Assembly (NCBI GenBank): GCA_009731375.1
Contig: BJOX01000038.1
Span: 154,293-176,114, forward strand
Reading direction: 5' to 3'
From: Paulinella micropora
Lineage: Eukaryota; Cercozoa; Imbricatea; Euglyphida
Length of the DNA stretch: 21,822 nucleotides
The translations under genes and the position numbers were made by a program. How positions within the stretch are numbered: position 1 is the first letter of the stretch; every line of letters starts with the position of its first letter. This document shows positions 8,146-15,908 of the stretch, in pieces. The notes under the pieces are model-generated. The model saw only the letters and a program-made list of their open reading frames with translations, did no database searches and had not been told where the DNA came from.

Positions 8146-8191
8146 AAGGTCATGTCCGTAGATATTTGGTGAGCGAGCGCCGGGGGGGGGG

Positions 8192-8201
8192 NNNNNNNNN
8201 N
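8192..8201. other. Assembly gap (10 N) after a G run
   Basis: Ten N follow a G run (8182-8191) at the right edge of the repeat array. The true distance between the array and the F-box gene is therefore unknown. Confidence 0.95.
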
Positions 8202-8202
8202 C

Positions 8203-8237
8203 AAAAAAAAAGTCAGGATTTTTAATGATGACCATCA
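8203..8237 (-). terminator. 3' end of the F-box gene: palindrome, ATTAAA, T run
   Basis: On the minus strand the stop codon is followed within about 11 bases by TGATG-GT-CATCA (8237-8226), ATTAAA (8226-8221) and a run of nine T (8211-8203). The arrangement matches the other gene ends in the window. Confidence 0.5.
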
Positions 8238-8247
8238 GTACACAAAT

Positions 8248-9003
8248 CTATTCTAACTCTTCGCAGTCCTCACAGAATCTCTCGCCATCCCGGTAGACCC
8301 AGTGAGAGGTGACAGGCCCCGTCACACCTTTCTGGAGCAGGTCCATCCAGGAAAGAGACCCACTGTCGTAAGTGTCATGCTTCATGTAGGCATCTCCTAA
8401 CAAGTTGAGCATTTGCACCGACACTATTTGCTTCAACATGGCCTCGATTTCGGCGCGGCTCTGCACGCAGAATAGCTCGCCTTTCAGGGGCAGCCACGCA
8501 GAAATATTCAAGCTGCCACATTTCTCACATTCACTGTTGACGTCGTTGCTCCGCAGGCCGAGCCGGATCTTGGTTTTGTCACTGTCGAGCCTGCGGTGCC
8601 AGTAAAATTCGAGAGCTGTCGCAATGCGTTCATCCAGGTTGTAGCGCTTGCCCGCGCGGAGGTTCAGGCAGCCAGCCAAATCATAGTCAACCTCATGTTC
8701 GTAATACTGGTTGGGGGTAGCGCCGTGGAGGCTGAATTTGGTGTAACCTCCCTTGAGGGCGATCTCTTCGATTGCGTCAGCCACTGCTTTGCGCACGCAA
8801 CCCAGGTGTTCTTCCTGCGCTTCGGTCGCCAACGGGAGGAGACATTTGCGGAGGCTGCGACAGGTCGTGCCCAGCACGGCCACGGACGGCGGAGACCACG
8901 GGGACAGGTGTCGCAGCAGTTCCTCTGGTAATGTCGTCAACTGCGCCGCCAACGAACCCGTATGTCCTAGCTTGGGCTTTTTCTTCACAAGAACTGCTCT
9001 CAT
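8248..9003 (-). CDS. F-box protein with C-terminal CxxC pairs
   Basis: A 251-residue protein with an F-box-like motif at about residues 21-59 (TTLPEELLRHLSPWSPPSV followed by LGTTCRSLRKCLLPLA). F-boxes bind Skp1 and bring targets to SCF ubiquitin ligases. The rest contains two cysteine pairs, C159/C162 (CEKC) and C244/C247 (CEDC), which could together bind one zinc ion, and a Tyr/Asp-rich middle. No known substrate-binding repeat is recognisable. The ATG at 9003 is the first in frame, in the A-rich context CCAATG. Its base composition is less GC-rich than the flanking large genes. F-box proteins are common in giant viruses such as pandoraviruses and poxviruses, where they redirect host ubiquitination; that role is inferred here. 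Confidence 0.72.
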   Translation of the reverse strand: MRAVLVKKKPKLGHTGSLAAQLTTLPEELLRHLSPWSPPSVAVLGTTCRSLRKCLLPLATEAQEEHLGCVRKAVADAIEEIALKGGYTKFSLHGATPNQYYEHEVDYDLAGCLNLRAGKRYNLDERIATALEFYWHRRLDSDKTKIRLGLRSNDVNSECEKCGSLNISAWLPLKGELFCVQSRAEIEAMLKQIVSVQMLNLLGDAYMKHDTYDSGSLSWMDLLQKGVTGPVTSHWVYRDGERFCEDCEELE

Positions 9004-9159
9004 TGGCTAGCTAGTGTTCAAACACCGGAACAAAACAAACAAAAAAACAAAAAATTGGATACAGGGGTGGAAGATATCACAAAGGTCAGGTTGGACGAGG
9101 GACAATTCTTTAAAAAAAACAGGAATGCAGGCGGGCAGCCCCTCCAAGTTGTGCACACA

Positions 9160-9590
9160 GAACGATACACACAGAAACGACACACAAACACAAACACACA
9201 GACGATGCACAGAATGATACACACAAATACATAGAATGATACACACACACATACAAATACACAGAACACACAGAATGATACATACACAAATACACACACA
9301 AATACACACACAAATACACAGAATGATACACAAATACACAGAATGATACACAAATACACAGACGATGCACAAATACACAGACGATGCACAAATACACACA
9401 CAAATACACACAAATACACACAAATACACAGAATAATACACACAAATACAAATACACAGAACGATGCACGGAATGATACACACACATACACACACAAATA
9501 CACACGAATACACAAATAATACACACAAATACACAGAACGACACACAAACATACAAACACACACACAGCACACAAATGTCTACGGAATGA
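9160..9590. repeat. CA-rich minisatellite
   Basis: Dense imperfect repeats of ACACAAATACACAGA and AATGATACACA fill this stretch on the plus strand, with periods of roughly 6-20 bases. Long minus-strand open frames here translate to Cys/Val/Tyr monotony and are not genes. The tract forms the left half of a larger non-coding region. Confidence 0.9.
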
Positions 9591-9671
9591 CTCTGGACAT
9601 TACACAGAAACAACATTATCTGCTTTTGTGGTGGAACAAAAACCCGCGCATTATGTCCCGCCCCATACGTA

Positions 9672-9770
9672 GCCAATTGGGGGTGCACAATGTTGAGCCA
9701 ATTGGGAGTGCACAATGTTGAGCCAATTGGGAGTGCACAATGTTGAGCCAATTGGGGGTGCACAATGGGC
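9672..9770. repeat. Four tandem 25-bp repeats (ATTGGG...CAATGTTGA)
   Basis: Units start at 9672, 9697, 9722 and 9747. Each contains CCAATTGGG, a variable G/A, then TGCACAATGTTGAG; the fourth breaks off after CACAATG. Copies differ only at one base (GGGGG or GGGAG). The repeats are contiguous, without spacers, so not a CRISPR. A related 25-bp-period copy is at 15253-15284. They could be iterons or transcription-factor sites. Confidence 0.92.
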
Positions 9771-9799
9771 TTTTGGCATCGTGGCCCCCCCCTACTTTT

Positions 9800-10335
9800 G
9801 GGTGTGTGAATTTTGGTGTGAATTTGTGTGTGTGGTCTGTGTATGTGTATCGTCGTGTGATGGCGTGTGTGATTTTGTGTGTGTGGTCTGTGTGTGTATC
9901 GTCGTGTGATGGCGTCTGTGAAATTTTACGTGTGTGAATTTGTGTGTGTGGTCTGTGTATGTGTATCGTCGTGTGATGGCGTCTGTGAAATTTTACGTGT
10001 GTGATTTTGTCGTACATGTGTGCGCATGTGTGTAATTGTGAATTTGCGTGCGTGTGATTTTGTCGTACATGTGTGCGCATGTGTGTAATTGTGAATTTGC
10101 GTGCGTGTGATTTTGTCGTACATGTTTGTGTATCGTCGTGTGTGTCTGTGTATCGTCGTGTGTTATGTGTGCGTGTGTATCGTCGGGCGTGTAAATGTGA
10201 GTTTGCGATGAATATAGGAGTAAATTTGCGCGTGTGAATTTTGTCGTACATGTGTGTGTGTGAAAGGTTTGTGTGTGTGTGAAAGGTTTGTGTTTGTATG
10301 TTGTCTGTGAGAGGTCTGTGTTTTTTCCGTGCGTG
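9800..10335. repeat. TG-rich minisatellite, opposite polarity to the CA tract
   Basis: The plus strand is TG-rich with longer repeating modules, for example GTGTATCGTCGTGTGATGGCG (about 9845, 9896 and 9962) and TTTTGTCGTACATGTGTGCGCA (about 10006 and 10062). It mirrors the CA-rich tract at 9160-9590, so the two arms are broadly complementary. No coding signal; the minus-strand frame is Thr/His monotony. Confidence 0.88.
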
Positions 10336-10603
10336 TGATTTCTTTTTCCTATAATCTGTTTTTTTTTTGTGTACTCTGCGCCGGCTTAATTTCATGTCGG
10401 GCAGTCGTTCGCCCAGCCCTTTTCTTCTTGAAATGTAAGCCCCGCGTTGGTAGAGTGGAGAGAGAGAACCTGTCGTGCTTCTTTTGATCTGAACCGTACC
10501 CTACTTCGTTACATGTTACACACGACATTTCTTTTTAATTTTTTTGAAAACGAAAACCGATTTCCCTCTCTTCCTTTTCCTCAGACACTCTTTCGCGCGC
10601 CGT
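10336..10603. other. AT-rich spacer downstream of the second BspA gene
   Basis: No gene seen. It has T-rich and A-rich runs (10361-10371, 10530-10560), including GAAAACGAAAACC, which on the minus strand follows the BspA stop and probably contains its transcript end. A short piece near 10447-10460 resembles a tRNA D-arm but no complete cloverleaf is present. Confidence 0.4.
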
Positions 10604-11518
10604 TCACACACATTCTTGTGGCATCCCCTGCGGGAAATGTGCTTTGCTCAAGGCACTATTCTGCGCAAAATAGCGGCAGCTGACAGAAGTACCAAAGCGC
10701 CAGGCACTGAGGTCCTGGTCAAACTGGGTTGCCTCCATGAACATGCCGTTCGCGCGAGTAATCGTGCCAGTCCACCAGGTAGACAGCGGTTGGTTAAAGG
10801 CGGCGGCGAACGCGAACATGGCGGTCGTATCCCGCAGGTTGTTCGTGCGCCACGGCAAAGGGTGGTTGAACGCGTCCGCCCTCACGAAAGTCCCGCCCGC
10901 GTCCTGCACGCGGCTGACGTCCCAGCCAGCCAGGTCCTCATCGAACGCCGAGGCCATGGCAAAGGCCCCCCGCAACGTAATTACGTTCGACGTGTCCCAG
11001 GACCCCAAACCCCCCGAGCTGAAAACTTGGGCCATGGCAAAGCTCTGTTCTAGCGACGTGATCTTGTCGGTGTGCAAGGGCGCGCTGGACGGCAATCTTT
11101 GCAGCCTGGTGCAATTGTAGAAGTGCCGGCCGCTCGAGGGGTGCAGAATCACCTGGCCCCAGCTCACGATTTCCACCAGCGAATCGCGCGTGGCCTGCTC
11201 TGCTTGTTGCATGGTCCAGCCCGCCAGCGCCAGGGTCGAGGTGACAGTCACCAAACCACTGCTCGCATAAACGTGCCGGCACGGCAGTGGAGGTGTTGGG
11301 CAGCTCTCGTCAAGGCCTTCACCCCAGTTCACGAAGCCCTGAGAGGACGGCACCACAATGGCGGGCAGTACCAATTCCTGCCCCTGCTCGACGGACCAAC
11401 GGGACACGAAGAGCTCGTGTGCGCTCTGCCGCTCTAGCAAGAGCTTGACCTCGGCCGACCCGAGCGTAGCCTTGGCAGCGACAGAGTGCAGGGTCGCCAG
11501 CGCGGCTGACAGTAGCAT
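10604..11518 (-). CDS. Second secreted BspA/DUF285-type protein
   Basis: A 304-residue protein starting MLLSAALATLHSVAAKA, a plausible signal peptide. A degenerate PKD-like part carries FVNWGEG where the larger paralogue has VDWGDG. BspA/DUF285 repeats follow: LGSWDTSNVITLRGAF, FDEDLAGWDVSRVQDAGGTF, FNQPLSTW and FDQDLSAWRFG. It ends with a Cys-containing cap (GTSVSCRYFAQNSALS, PQECV) of the kind often seen after the last repeat. Shared order with the protein at 250-2010 (WG-x-L-HPSSGRHFYN / RLQRL / SLEQSF, then repeats) shows they are paralogues; this one lacks the Cys-rich insert and the second WGDG module. Probably exported and surface-exposed. It is divergently oriented from the 879-residue gene at 11896. 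Confidence 0.85.
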   Translation of the reverse strand: MLLSAALATLHSVAAKATLGSAEVKLLLERQSAHELFVSRWSVEQGQELVLPAIVVPSSQGFVNWGEGLDESCPTPPLPCRHVYASSGLVTVTSTLALAGWTMQQAEQATRDSLVEIVSWGQVILHPSSGRHFYNCTRLQRLPSSAPLHTDKITSLEQSFAMAQVFSSGGLGSWDTSNVITLRGAFAMASAFDEDLAGWDVSRVQDAGGTFVRADAFNHPLPWRTNNLRDTTAMFAFAAAFNQPLSTWWTGTITRANGMFMEATQFDQDLSAWRFGTSVSCRYFAQNSALSKAHFPQGMPQECV

Positions 11519-11895
11519 TCTTTTTTTTGGGCGTGCTCCTTTCTCTCTCTCTCTTTAATTTGTTTCTGGTTCGGCCTCTTGGAGGCCGGCGGAGGGAAAT
11601 GGAGACAAAATTTGCGGCGTAGAAGCGGGGGCAGGGGGGGGGAGCCAACGGCTTTGGGGAGAGGGGGGGAGGAGCTTTTTCCCATCGTAGCCAAAAACCA
11701 ACCAAAAAAGGATTCATCCCTTCCCCCCCCCCCCCCCCCCCCCAAAAGTTTTCTCTCGGAGCAAAAACTGTGGGGGAGAAAGGTGCAGAATGAAGGGGGC
11801 GGGGGGGAGAATGTGGGCGCACGGAAGGGGACAGAAGTTTCTTTGGTCGTTTGTTGTTGTTGTTTGTGCAGGGTGCCGCCAAGAAAAGGGGGATC
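11519..11895. other. Divergent promoter region, polypurine/polypyrimidine-rich
   Basis: This 377-base region separates two divergent start codons and should hold both promoters. Visible elements are a CT repeat (about 11540-11554), a perfect hairpin CGGCCTC-TTG-GAGGCCG (11572-11588), G runs near 11633-11642, and a C run of about 17 (11726-11743). No TATA-like box stands out. The frame of the downstream gene is open to a TTG at 11851 but lacks an ATG before 11896. Confidence 0.5.
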
Positions 11896-14535
11896 ATGTC
11901 ACGCCTGTGTACGAATCTCCCCGCCAACAGCTATTGGACCATAACCCACAAGGAGCGCGAGTTTCTCCAAAGCGTTAGTACACTATGCGAAGACTCGCCC
12001 GGCAAGTTCATGCGGCTGCGCAACCACAAGACCTTGCGCGAGGGCGCGCGGGCCGATGTCCTCAGCGTCGAACAGCCCATCCCCGGGGGCGACTTCGCGC
12101 AGGTGTCGTGCAAGAACTTCGTGGGCGCCGCACGCGGCAGGAGCAAGGACTTCGTGCTCCACCCGTCGTTGCTGGCGCGGTCGCCCACGGCGAACGTGCT
12201 GGTCACCGAAGGCCTGTCGCTGCAGGAGTACGGGCTGGCGTCGACCCAGCTGACCTCGAAGCGGGGCAGGGCCTCCCGCGTGGTGCTGCGCGCGACCCTG
12301 CAGAGCCACTTCGTGTCGTGGTCGGAATGCGAGCCCGTGCTGCCCGAACGAACGACCGAGTTCACCAAGGGCTCGGCGGAGGGCGCGTCGCTGCTGGCGG
12401 ACCACCTGCACACCATGGCGCTGCTGCGGCTGTGCCTGGCGCGCTACTCGGTGTGCCGCCAGGTGGTCAAGAACACGTTTGTGGTGAACCTGGCGGACAA
12501 GGCCGACGAAACCCTGGGCGAGAAATCGGCGGGGCCGCTGATGGCGTGGCTGGAACACTGCGTACGCGCCGGCCTGGTGAGCACCAGCGTGCCGGCGCTG
12601 GTGCAGGGTTTGTTGACTAGCTCGCACCAGGCCCGCCTGGGCGCCAAGTCCGACAACCGCCTGTACGTGGCGGTGGACCCCAAGTCCGAGGGCACGAACA
12701 AGAGCTTGCCTCGCTCGCTCAACTTTTTCCCGACGGGTTTCTACGTGCTGAACACCGTGTACCTGGCTACCGACGGCGAAATGACGTTCGTCGACTGGCT
12801 GCAGCGCGAGGCCAGGAGCGAGGGCCAGCTGTGTCTGGTGCTGGAGTCGGTGCTTTCGCTAGTGTCGCGCCTGTGCGACGCCCTGGCCGTGTTCGACCCG
12901 AACGAGAAGTACTTCTTCGACCAGGGCGGGAGGCAGTCCCCCCTGCGCAAGCCGGAGACCATGAACGGCCTGCACGGTTGCGTCACGTGCACGTTCGTCA
13001 GCGCGCACAACCTCGTGCTGGTGTTCGCGGTAGACGCGCACCGGCTGGTCTGCGAAAGGATGCACACCGCCGGCCGGCACAAGTGCACGCAGAAGTCCTG
13101 TGACGTCGGCGACGAGTACCCGCTGGCGCTGCTGGACACGGAAAAAATGTTCATCGGCCCGCTACCGCCGGCAGAAGCGAAGAAACGCCTGCACCTCATG
13201 GAGAACAACCGGGTGGTCAAGGGCGCGCAGTACTTTAGCAGGAAGGGCAGCGACGACTGCTCGCCCGAAGTGTTAGAGAAGCTCAGGGGCGCCCTGCAGG
13301 CGGACCCGCTGAGGGCGCTCCCGGGCACGCAAAAGATGTTTACGAAGCTGCGGGACTTTGTGGACAAGCGCCTGCGCGCTGGTGAACAGAAGCAGGCCGG
13401 CAGCCAGAAGAAGCAGCCAGACAATGGCGAGCCGGGCCCGCGGGCGGCGCTGTACCCCCAAGCGGACTTCCGGGTCGGGGAGCTCTGCCAGCGCTACGCC
13501 TGCCTGGCGGGGCCCTCGCACGGCGGGCACGGCCTTTCGCCGCACTTCCGGTCCGTGCAGCTGCTACTGTTTGCGTCGTCGTGCTACACGCTGGAGGAGC
13601 CCTTCTCGGCGCTCCGGCGGCTGCTGGTACACAGGCTGTCCCGGTGGCTGGAGGGCTGCGCCCTGGGGGTCTTGTTGTACCTAGAAGAGGACGAGGTGTG
13701 CAGTCTGCACGGGCTGACCACGGAGGAGATCTGCTCGGCCAGCCCCTCGGCGTTGGCCATGCTAGAAGAACAGTGTACTGTCGCACACGGCGGCTGGGCG
13801 CCGGACCGCCGCCAGCACCCGGTGCTGAGGCTGCTGGATGTCGTGGCCGAGCACCCCCTGTGGGGCGACGTGGACCGCCAAACGAGTGATCAGTGGGCGG
13901 GGGCCTGCGTCGAGCTGTACCGCCGCAGGCTCAAGCCGGTCCATGACCTGTTGCAGGAACCAGGACAAGCGCAGATCGAGAGGGCCCTCACGTACTTACA
14001 AAACATCTGCGCCCGGGCGGGCCGGCCCGTGACTATAGCGCCGACGCAGAAGCTGAGCCAGGAGCTCCTGGGCCTCGTCGGTGAAAAGCTGCGGCTCGGC
14101 GTGGGGGGGACCGTGCACGCCGGGGACGATTTCCTGTACGTGCCTGCGCCGGACTATGCGGCCCCCCACTACGAAGGTTGCGCGTTCGAAGCGCCCAAGA
14201 ACAGGCTGCACGGCCTGGCGGCGCACTGGAACTCGGCGTGCGTGGACGAGCTGGCGGGGCTGTCTACGCCGTCGTCCGCGCCCTTGCCCACGGCCTTCCT
14301 GAGCCTCAAGCGAGAGTTCAGGGGGCAGGAGACCGCGCCCGGGCGCGCGCCCGGGCGGGAGGCCACGAATGGCCTGTACGTAGAGGGCGACTGGCTGTGC
14401 CAGCTCCCGCCTCGCACCGCTGCGGGCCCCGCCACGCCTTTCCAGGACGAGGACGATTTGTCCGAATCTTTGCTGTCCCCTAGTGCAGAGTCGGACCAGG
14501 TGCCGGTGGCTACTCTTATTCCCCCGCCAGGCTAG
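11896..14535 (+). CDS. Large orphan protein, 879 residues, function unknown
   Basis: One uninterrupted GC-rich frame; the ATG at 11896 (MSRLCTNLPANSYW) is the first in frame. I do not recognise a family. It appears soluble: no signal peptide or clear membrane segment. The N-terminal half is mixed alpha/beta-like with motifs such as NFFPTGFYVLNTVYLATDG and a CDALAVFDPNEKYFFDQGG stretch. A Cys/His cluster (about residues 355-410: GCVTCTF, CERMHTAGRHKCTQKSC) might bind zinc. A charged Gln/Lys linker (EQKQAGSQKKQPDNGEPG, about residue 495) separates a helical C-terminal half rich in Leu/Arg (VQLLLFASSCYTLEEPFSALRR). The tail is acidic and Ser/Pro-rich (FQDEDDLSESLLSPSAES), as in phosphorylated viral tegument or core proteins. 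Its length and strong codon bias argue for a conserved virion or regulatory protein; this is inference. Confidence 0.85.
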   Translation: MSRLCTNLPANSYWTITHKEREFLQSVSTLCEDSPGKFMRLRNHKTLREGARADVLSVEQPIPGGDFAQVSCKNFVGAARGRSKDFVLHPSLLARSPTANVLVTEGLSLQEYGLASTQLTSKRGRASRVVLRATLQSHFVSWSECEPVLPERTTEFTKGSAEGASLLADHLHTMALLRLCLARYSVCRQVVKNTFVVNLADKADETLGEKSAGPLMAWLEHCVRAGLVSTSVPALVQGLLTSSHQARLGAKSDNRLYVAVDPKSEGTNKSLPRSLNFFPTGFYVLNTVYLATDGEMTFVDWLQREARSEGQLCLVLESVLSLVSRLCDALAVFDPNEKYFFDQGGRQSPLRKPETMNGLHGCVTCTFVSAHNLVLVFAVDAHRLVCERMHTAGRHKCTQKSCDVGDEYPLALLDTEKMFIGPLPPAEAKKRLHLMENNRVVKGAQYFSRKGSDDCSPEVLEKLRGALQADPLRALPGTQKMFTKLRDFVDKRLRAGEQKQAGSQKKQPDNGEPGPRAALYPQADFRVGELCQRYACLAGPSHGGHGLSPHFRSVQLLLFASSCYTLEEPFSALRRLLVHRLSRWLEGCALGVLLYLEEDEVCSLHGLTTEEICSASPSALAMLEEQCTVAHGGWAPDRRQHPVLRLLDVVAEHPLWGDVDRQTSDQWAGACVELYRRRLKPVHDLLQEPGQAQIERALTYLQNICARAGRPVTIAPTQKLSQELLGLVGEKLRLGVGGTVHAGDDFLYVPAPDYAAPHYEGCAFEAPKNRLHGLAAHWNSACVDELAGLSTPSSAPLPTAFLSLKREFRGQETAPGRAPGREATNGLYVEGDWLCQLPPRTAAGPATPFQDEDDLSESLLSPSAESDQVPVATLIPPPG

Positions 14536-14671
14536 CCACGTTGTCTTTGGTTGATTAAAAGAATTTTTTGTGCTAAGAAGAACGACTTGGAAAAAACATG
14601 CGCTACAGCTTTCTTTTTACTCGAATTTTAATACGCGGCCTGCCTCTCTCTCTCTCTTCTCGTCCCCCTTC

Positions 14672-15269
14672 TCAAAGGAAGCGAGGACTGTAGTCATTCC
14701 AGGGGTCCAGCGTAAAAAGCTCGTCGCTAGGCCGGCTGGCACAGTCTTCAAGATCTGTCTTCTTCTTGGTAGTCTTTTTTCTAACTACAAACCAAACCAG
14801 GAGGCACAGAGCAAGTAACAGGCAAACGCCCAGAACCTCCAGGCCGCGCGGGTGCCGCGGCCGAGCGGGTGCCGCCTGTTGTAGCAATTGGCTGGCGTCG
14901 CGCCAGGAACACCCTGCGGCGGGCGCTGGCGGCGGCGTTCGTCGCCAGCATCCGTCGCCGGCGGGGTAGTTGCAACGCAAGGTCTACGCGCAGCACTAGC
15001 CAGAGCGTAGAGTTCGGCCACTGCCAGCTGATGTTAACAAAGGGATCGTCCAAACAAAAGCGCGTGCAGGCAACGGTCGGTTGCGTGTCGTTGACCCAGC
15101 CGGCCGCCGAGGCCAGCAGAACGGCGGGGTCGCCGGCATTCTCCTCCCAGACCTGCAGCCAGAACTGCGCGGGCGTGAGTTGATAAGCGCTGTCATTGGG
15201 TTTGCCCAATGATGTCAGGCATCGTAGCTTTGTACGCAACCCATTAAAGTCGCCCAATGCTGCCAACAT
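14672..15269 (-). CDS. Type I membrane glycoprotein-like gene, split by a frameshift
   Basis: An upstream minus frame (15269-14781) has an ectodomain-like sequence with three N-glycosylation sequons (NDT, NIS, NST) and a few Cys. A second frame (to the stop at 14672) provides a Pro/Ala-rich stalk, one membrane segment (VLGVCLLLALCLLVWFVV) and a basic stop-transfer (RKKTTKKK) with a short acidic tail ending NDYSPRFL. The switch is needed somewhere between about 15010 and 14880, where both frames are open; a single-base indel would suffice. Either a draft error or a broken gene. The ATG at 15269 overlaps the 25-bp-period repeats and gives no clear signal peptide, so the true start may lie elsewhere or be lost. 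No family recognised. Confidence 0.5.
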
Positions 15270-15284
15270 TGAGTTTGCCCAATG
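15194..15284. repeat. CATTGGGC / CAATGTTG repeats and a CATTGGG palindrome
   Basis: CATTGGG (15194-15200) and CCCAATG (15205-15211) form a perfect 7-bp inverted repeat with a four-base loop. Further CCCAATG copies lie at 15253 and 15278, exactly 25 bases apart, with CAACATTG between. On the minus strand this reads ATTGGG-N6-CAATGTTG-N5-ATTGGG, the same layout and period as the array at 9672-9770. Confidence 0.7.
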
Positions 15285-15908
15285 TAGTGGTTAGAAGGAT
15301 CGGCCCCTCCCCCCCCTCTCCCTCTCTCTCTCTCATATTGGTGACCATATTCACACTCACGTGAAATGACTTTGCTATTTGTCGTCGTATACAAACAGAA
15401 AGTTGCGTGTGTATGTGTGTGTGTTACTCCGTGCATGTTTCTTGGGCTGAACACAGAGAATTGTGTGTGTGTGTGTGTTTCTTTTGCTGAACGTGTACAC
15501 AAAGAGTTGTGTGTGTGTATATGTGACTGGCTTGTGTATCCGTCAATGTGTGTGTGTGTGTGTGTGTTTCTGAGTGTGATACCAAGAGGTACGTGTTCTT
15601 ACTATTTGTGTGTGCACGTGTGTGTGCAGGTGTGTGTGTGCAGGTGTTTGTAATGTATCCCTGTGTATCTGCAGAGAGTTATGCGATCTCCCTTTCTATT
15701 TTTCTACCTGTCCATCTATCTTCATATACATCTCTTTCTTTTCCTGCACTCCTGCTCTTATTTCTAGTTGTGTGCGCGAGTTTAACTGTCCAACGACAGT
15801 AAACTCGACGGATACATTGAGCAAACATCACGCCTTCCTGCACCTAAGACATTTACACACCGATTTGGGCTGGTTTTCTTTCTTCCTGCTAACAGGAAAA
15901 AACAACGA
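15285..15908. other. Intergenic region with TG-rich minisatellite
   Basis: About 620 bases without a convincing gene. A C/CT-rich tract (15304-15334) is followed by TG-rich imperfect repeats (about 15400-15660, recurring GTGTGTGTGTTTCT), then a pyrimidine-rich stretch. The plus-strand frames in it are Cys/Val repeats. The segment before the ATG at 15909 (T-rich, then AACAGGAAAAAACAACGA) is the likely promoter/leader of the next gene. Confidence 0.6.

Noticed and set aside
6570-8235. Series of 72-122-codon frames with repeated motifs such as FCKGHFGTGNLARENFSG
   Set aside because: Each is the same palindromic repeat unit read through; copies are open in both strands and frames drift with A/T run length.
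9018-9575. Long minus-strand frames full of Cys, Val and Tyr in the CA tract (and Thr/His frames in 9616-10395)
   Set aside because: They are translations of CA/TG minisatellite in several frames at once, with no start context or normal composition.
9672-9770. Four regular repeats as a possible CRISPR array
   Set aside because: Units are contiguous with no unique spacers, and no cas genes are present.
10441-10500. tRNA-like piece with TTGGTAGAGTGG
   Set aside because: Resembles a D-arm only; no acceptor stem, anticodon arm or T-arm (GTTCRANNC) can be matched.
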